A stretch of 48,682 nucleotides of DNA from an uncultured bacterium (GTDB taxonomy: Bacteria; Bacteroidota; Bacteroidia; Bacteroidales; CAIXTV01), in assembly GCA_903922465.1 (NCBI GenBank), contig CAIXTV010000167.1, positions 1 to 48,682 on the forward strand, in the 5' to 3' direction. Numbering within the stretch: the first letter of the stretch is position 1; each line of letters opens with the position of its first letter. Both the position numbers and the translations under genes were made by a program. This document shows, piece by piece, positions 46,705-48,682 of this stretch. Below the pieces are notes generated by a model that worked only from the letters and a program-made list of their open reading frames with translations, did not search any database and was not told the origin of the DNA.

Positions 46705-48682
46705 TTATTTGTTTATGGTGTTTTCTATTTTTTCTATTTTAGTAAGTAATTCTGAATTTTGTTGGGAGAGATTTTCAATGGCTTTTTGAAGAAGTCCTAT
46801 ATTGCTATTTTGTTTTTCTATTAGGCTTTGTTGACTTTCAATTATGGATTGCTGCTCTTGCACTGATTTTACCAGAGGAGCAATGAAATCGTTATAGCGA
46901 ACACTGTACATTCCATCATCGTCTTTTGTTATGATGCCACTATTGCTAGCTCCGGCTTTTAATAAGGCATCTTCTATTTCCTGGGCAAGGAAACCATATT
47001 CTGTTCTATTGCTTTCGTCGTTATTGCGGATGTAGGAAACAGGGTTTAGTGTTTTAATAAAATCGAGGCCGAGCTTGGATTTTGTAATATCCGATTTAAG
47101 CCTTTTATCAGAAGTGATAGACCAAGCCACCTGAACACCGGCATAGGTGACGGCTGTATTGCCAATGCGCACTTGGTTGCTTCCTGTAGCAGTGGGCACT
47201 TGAGCATAATAGCCGATGGCTGTGTTGTTGCTTCCTGTAGTGACAAAGCGAAGAGCATCTACACCGCTGGCTGTGTTTGAACCTCCTGTTGCAAGATAAA
47301 GTGCTCCACTCCCGTTGGCTGTATTATAAAAACTAGTAGAATTCGAATAAAGTGATTGTATCCCATTGGCGGTATTATAACCTCCCGTGGTGTTTGAGTA
47401 TAGCGCCTGTTGGCCATCAGCAACGTTAAAACTACCAGTTGAGTTTGAATAAAGTGATTGAGACCCATTTGCCGAATTATTAATACCAAATGTGTTAGAG
47501 TTAAGAGAATAAACGCCATTGGCCGTATTATTATTCCCTGTTGTGTTTGAGAATAGCGCTCTAGTTCCAGTTGCAGTATTATAATTTGCTGTGGTATTGT
47601 TGAAAAGAGCACTATCTCCATTAGCAGTGTTGCTGTTTCCTATTGAATTGTGAAAAAGAGCATAAGCACCATTGGATGTGTTAGAATTCCCACTGCTATT
47701 CCAAAAAAGAGAATAATAGCCATTGGATGTGTTTTCAATTCCAACTGTATTATAAGCTAGAGAATAAACACCATTTGCTGTGTTGTAGCTTCCTGCAGTG
47801 TTCCAATTAAGAGCATATGATCCATTGGCAGTATTATCATCTCCTGTTGAATTCCAAAACAGGGATTGACTACCATTAGCTGTATTCCCGTTTCCAGTTG
47901 TATTACCCCCAAGTGCCGAAGCTCCGGTTGCAGTGTTTCCTCCCCCAGTTGTATTATGAGCAAGAGCATCAACTCCGATAGCGCTGTTATAAGTTCCTGT
48001 TGTATTTTGAAGGAGAGCATCCGCACCAATAGCGGTATTATCATATCCTGTTGTATTTTTAAATAAAGCTAAGAATCCATTTGCAGTATTGCCATTTCCT
48101 GTAGTGTTAGCTGCTAAGGTGTAATTGCCATTCGCTGTATTTTCGCTTCCAGTTTGATTTGCAGCTAAAGAAAAATACCCATTTGCAGTATTATCATCTC
48201 CTGTTGTGTTTGAAAACAGTGTCCTATTTCCAATACCCGTATTGTGATTTCCTGTCGTATTTGAATAAAGGGAGCTATTCCCATTTGCAGAATTGCCATT
48301 ACCAGTCGTATTTGAAAACAATGCTTTACTGCCAGTTGCAGTATTAGCATTTGCTGTTGTGTTTGAAAACAATGCGCTATCTCCAACAGCAGCGTTATTA
48401 CTTCCTGTTGTATTAGATAACAATGCAGAAACTCCGAGGGCTGAATTAGAATTTCCTGTAGTGTTGTTAAATAAGGAGTGAACCCCAATACCGGTATTAA
48501 AGTTTCCTATTGTATTGCTTTGTAATGCATAGTTACCATTAGCTGTATTGCTGTTTCCTGTTGTGCTAAAGGTTAATGCCCAGGAACCAACAGCTGTGTT
48601 TTCTGCCCCTGTAGTGTTAGCTGCTAAGGTGTAATTGCCATTCGCTGTATTTCCGCTTCCAGTTTGATTTGCCGCTAATGAA
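46705..48682 (-). CDS. tail-fibre-like protein with S74 intramolecular chaperone, 5' end beyond window
   Basis: A partial protein of about 659 residues; its frame stays open to the last base of the window, so the start lies outside. About 30 units of the 17-residue NTAxG beta-roll repeat are followed by RIGNTAVTYAG and an S74-type C-terminal chaperone domain (ITSDKRLKSDITKSKLGLDF, TLNPVSYI, EYGFLAQEIEDAL, YSVRYNDFIAPLVKSVQEQQ). In phage and bacterial fibres this domain helps trimerise and may cleave itself off. A long coiled coil ends the protein. It is the first visible gene of the minus-strand operon. There are no other phage genes here, so it is a cell-surface protein rather than prophage. 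Confidence 0.9.
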   Translation of the reverse strand, partial: SLAANQTGSGNTANGNYTLAANTTGAENTAVGSWALTFSTTGNSNTANGNYALQSNTIGNFNTGIGVHSLFNNTTGNSNSALGVSALLSNTTGSNNAAVGDSALFSNTTANANTATGSKALFSNTTGNGNSANGNSSLYSNTTGNHNTGIGNRTLFSNTTGDDNTANGYFSLAANQTGSENTANGNYTLAANTTGNGNTANGFLALFKNTTGYDNTAIGADALLQNTTGTYNSAIGVDALAHNTTGGGNTATGASALGGNTTGNGNTANGSQSLFWNSTGDDNTANGSYALNWNTAGSYNTANGVYSLAYNTVGIENTSNGYYSLFWNSSGNSNTSNGAYALFHNSIGNSNTANGDSALFNNTTANYNTATGTRALFSNTTGNNNTANGVYSLNSNTFGINNSANGSQSLYSNSTGSFNVADGQQALYSNTTGGYNTANGIQSLYSNSTSFYNTANGSGALYLATGGSNTASGVDALRFVTTGSNNTAIGYYAQVPTATGSNQVRIGNTAVTYAGVQVAWSITSDKRLKSDITKSKLGLDFIKTLNPVSYIRNNDESNRTEYGFLAQEIEDALLKAGASNSGIITKDDDGMYSVRYNDFIAPLVKSVQEQQSIIESQQSLIEKQNSNIGLLQKAIENLSQQNSELLTKIEKIENTINK
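48101..48172 (-). repeat. near-identical 70-base block inside the fibre repeat, copy 1
   Basis: About 70 bases starting gtagtgttagctgctaaggt closely match the block starting at 48611, exactly 510 bases (ten 51-bp units) away. This points to recent unit duplication or gene conversion within the gene. Confidence 0.75.
48611..48682 (-). repeat. near-identical 70-base block inside the fibre repeat, copy 2
   Basis: It matches the block at 48101 with only a few differences near the end. It runs into the window edge and may continue beyond it. Confidence 0.75.

Noticed and set aside
43390-48682. Prophage tail region
   Set aside because: No capsid, terminase, integrase or other phage gene is present; NTAxG/S74 fibres are common bacterial surface proteins in this phylum.

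Overview
The window is AT-rich chromosomal DNA from a member of the Bacteroidota. The evidence is Por/type IX secretion sorting domains, a TonB-dependent receptor with a carboxypeptidase-regulatory-like N-terminal domain, several TAnnTTTG promoter elements with no obvious Shine-Dalgarno sequences, a tamB/tsaD divergent pair, and tail-fibre-like NTAxG repeat proteins. No rRNA, tRNA, prophage, IS transposase or CRISPR array was seen. Genus or species cannot be named from the sequence.

Layout. Positions 1-4.7 kb (minus strand) hold a small ORF, a T9SS-sorted secreted protein, a small exported protein and a TonB-dependent receptor. Positions 5.4-13.2 kb (plus strand) hold the most interesting block: ABC ATPase, ABC-2 permease, Xre-like HTH protein, BtrH-like acyltransferase, acyl carrier protein, PAPS-type sulfotransferase, PaaK-like adenylate-forming enzyme and a PlsC-like acyltransferase. 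Spacing is tight and two junctions overlap. Positions 13.3-15.7 kb hold a Cache-HAMP-HisKA_3 sensor kinase and a LuxR-type response regulator. Positions 15.9-16.3 kb hold a ten-copy 42-bp minisatellite. Positions 16.7-20.0 kb hold a TorF-like outer-membrane protein with an Amt ammonium channel, convergent with an Rh-type ammonium channel across a bidirectional terminator. Positions 20.1-22.1 kb hold an rsmE - DUF4159 - 3-methyladenine glycosylase operon. An exported protein of unknown function follows, then tamB and the divergent tsaD (23.8-29.3 kb). Positions 29.3-37.3 kb hold a T9SS-sorted thermolysin-family peptidase and a 1503-residue beta-propeller/GEVED protein. Positions 37.3-40.6 kb are repeat-rich, with decayed inverted and direct repeats, a ten-copy 21-bp minisatellite, a palindrome and one helical hypothetical protein. 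Positions 40.6 kb to the end (minus strand) look like one operon of four secreted proteins: two NTAxG fibre proteins (the first cut by the window edge), a second M4 peptidase and a small protein with a dockerin-like C-terminal module.

How the genes may work together. The 5.4-13.2 kb block reads as a pathway in which an acid is activated by the PaaK-like enzyme, loaded on the ACP and passed by the BtrH-like enzyme to an acceptor. The product may be sulfated and further acylated, then exported by the ABC-2 transporter. No ketosynthase is present, so the substrate is probably made elsewhere. This is inference from domain content. The last 6-8 kb suggest a surface-fibre and protease operon. One of its products shares a roughly 195-residue C-terminal module, ending in two EF-hand-like dockerin repeats, with the large propeller protein at 32.8-37.3 kb.
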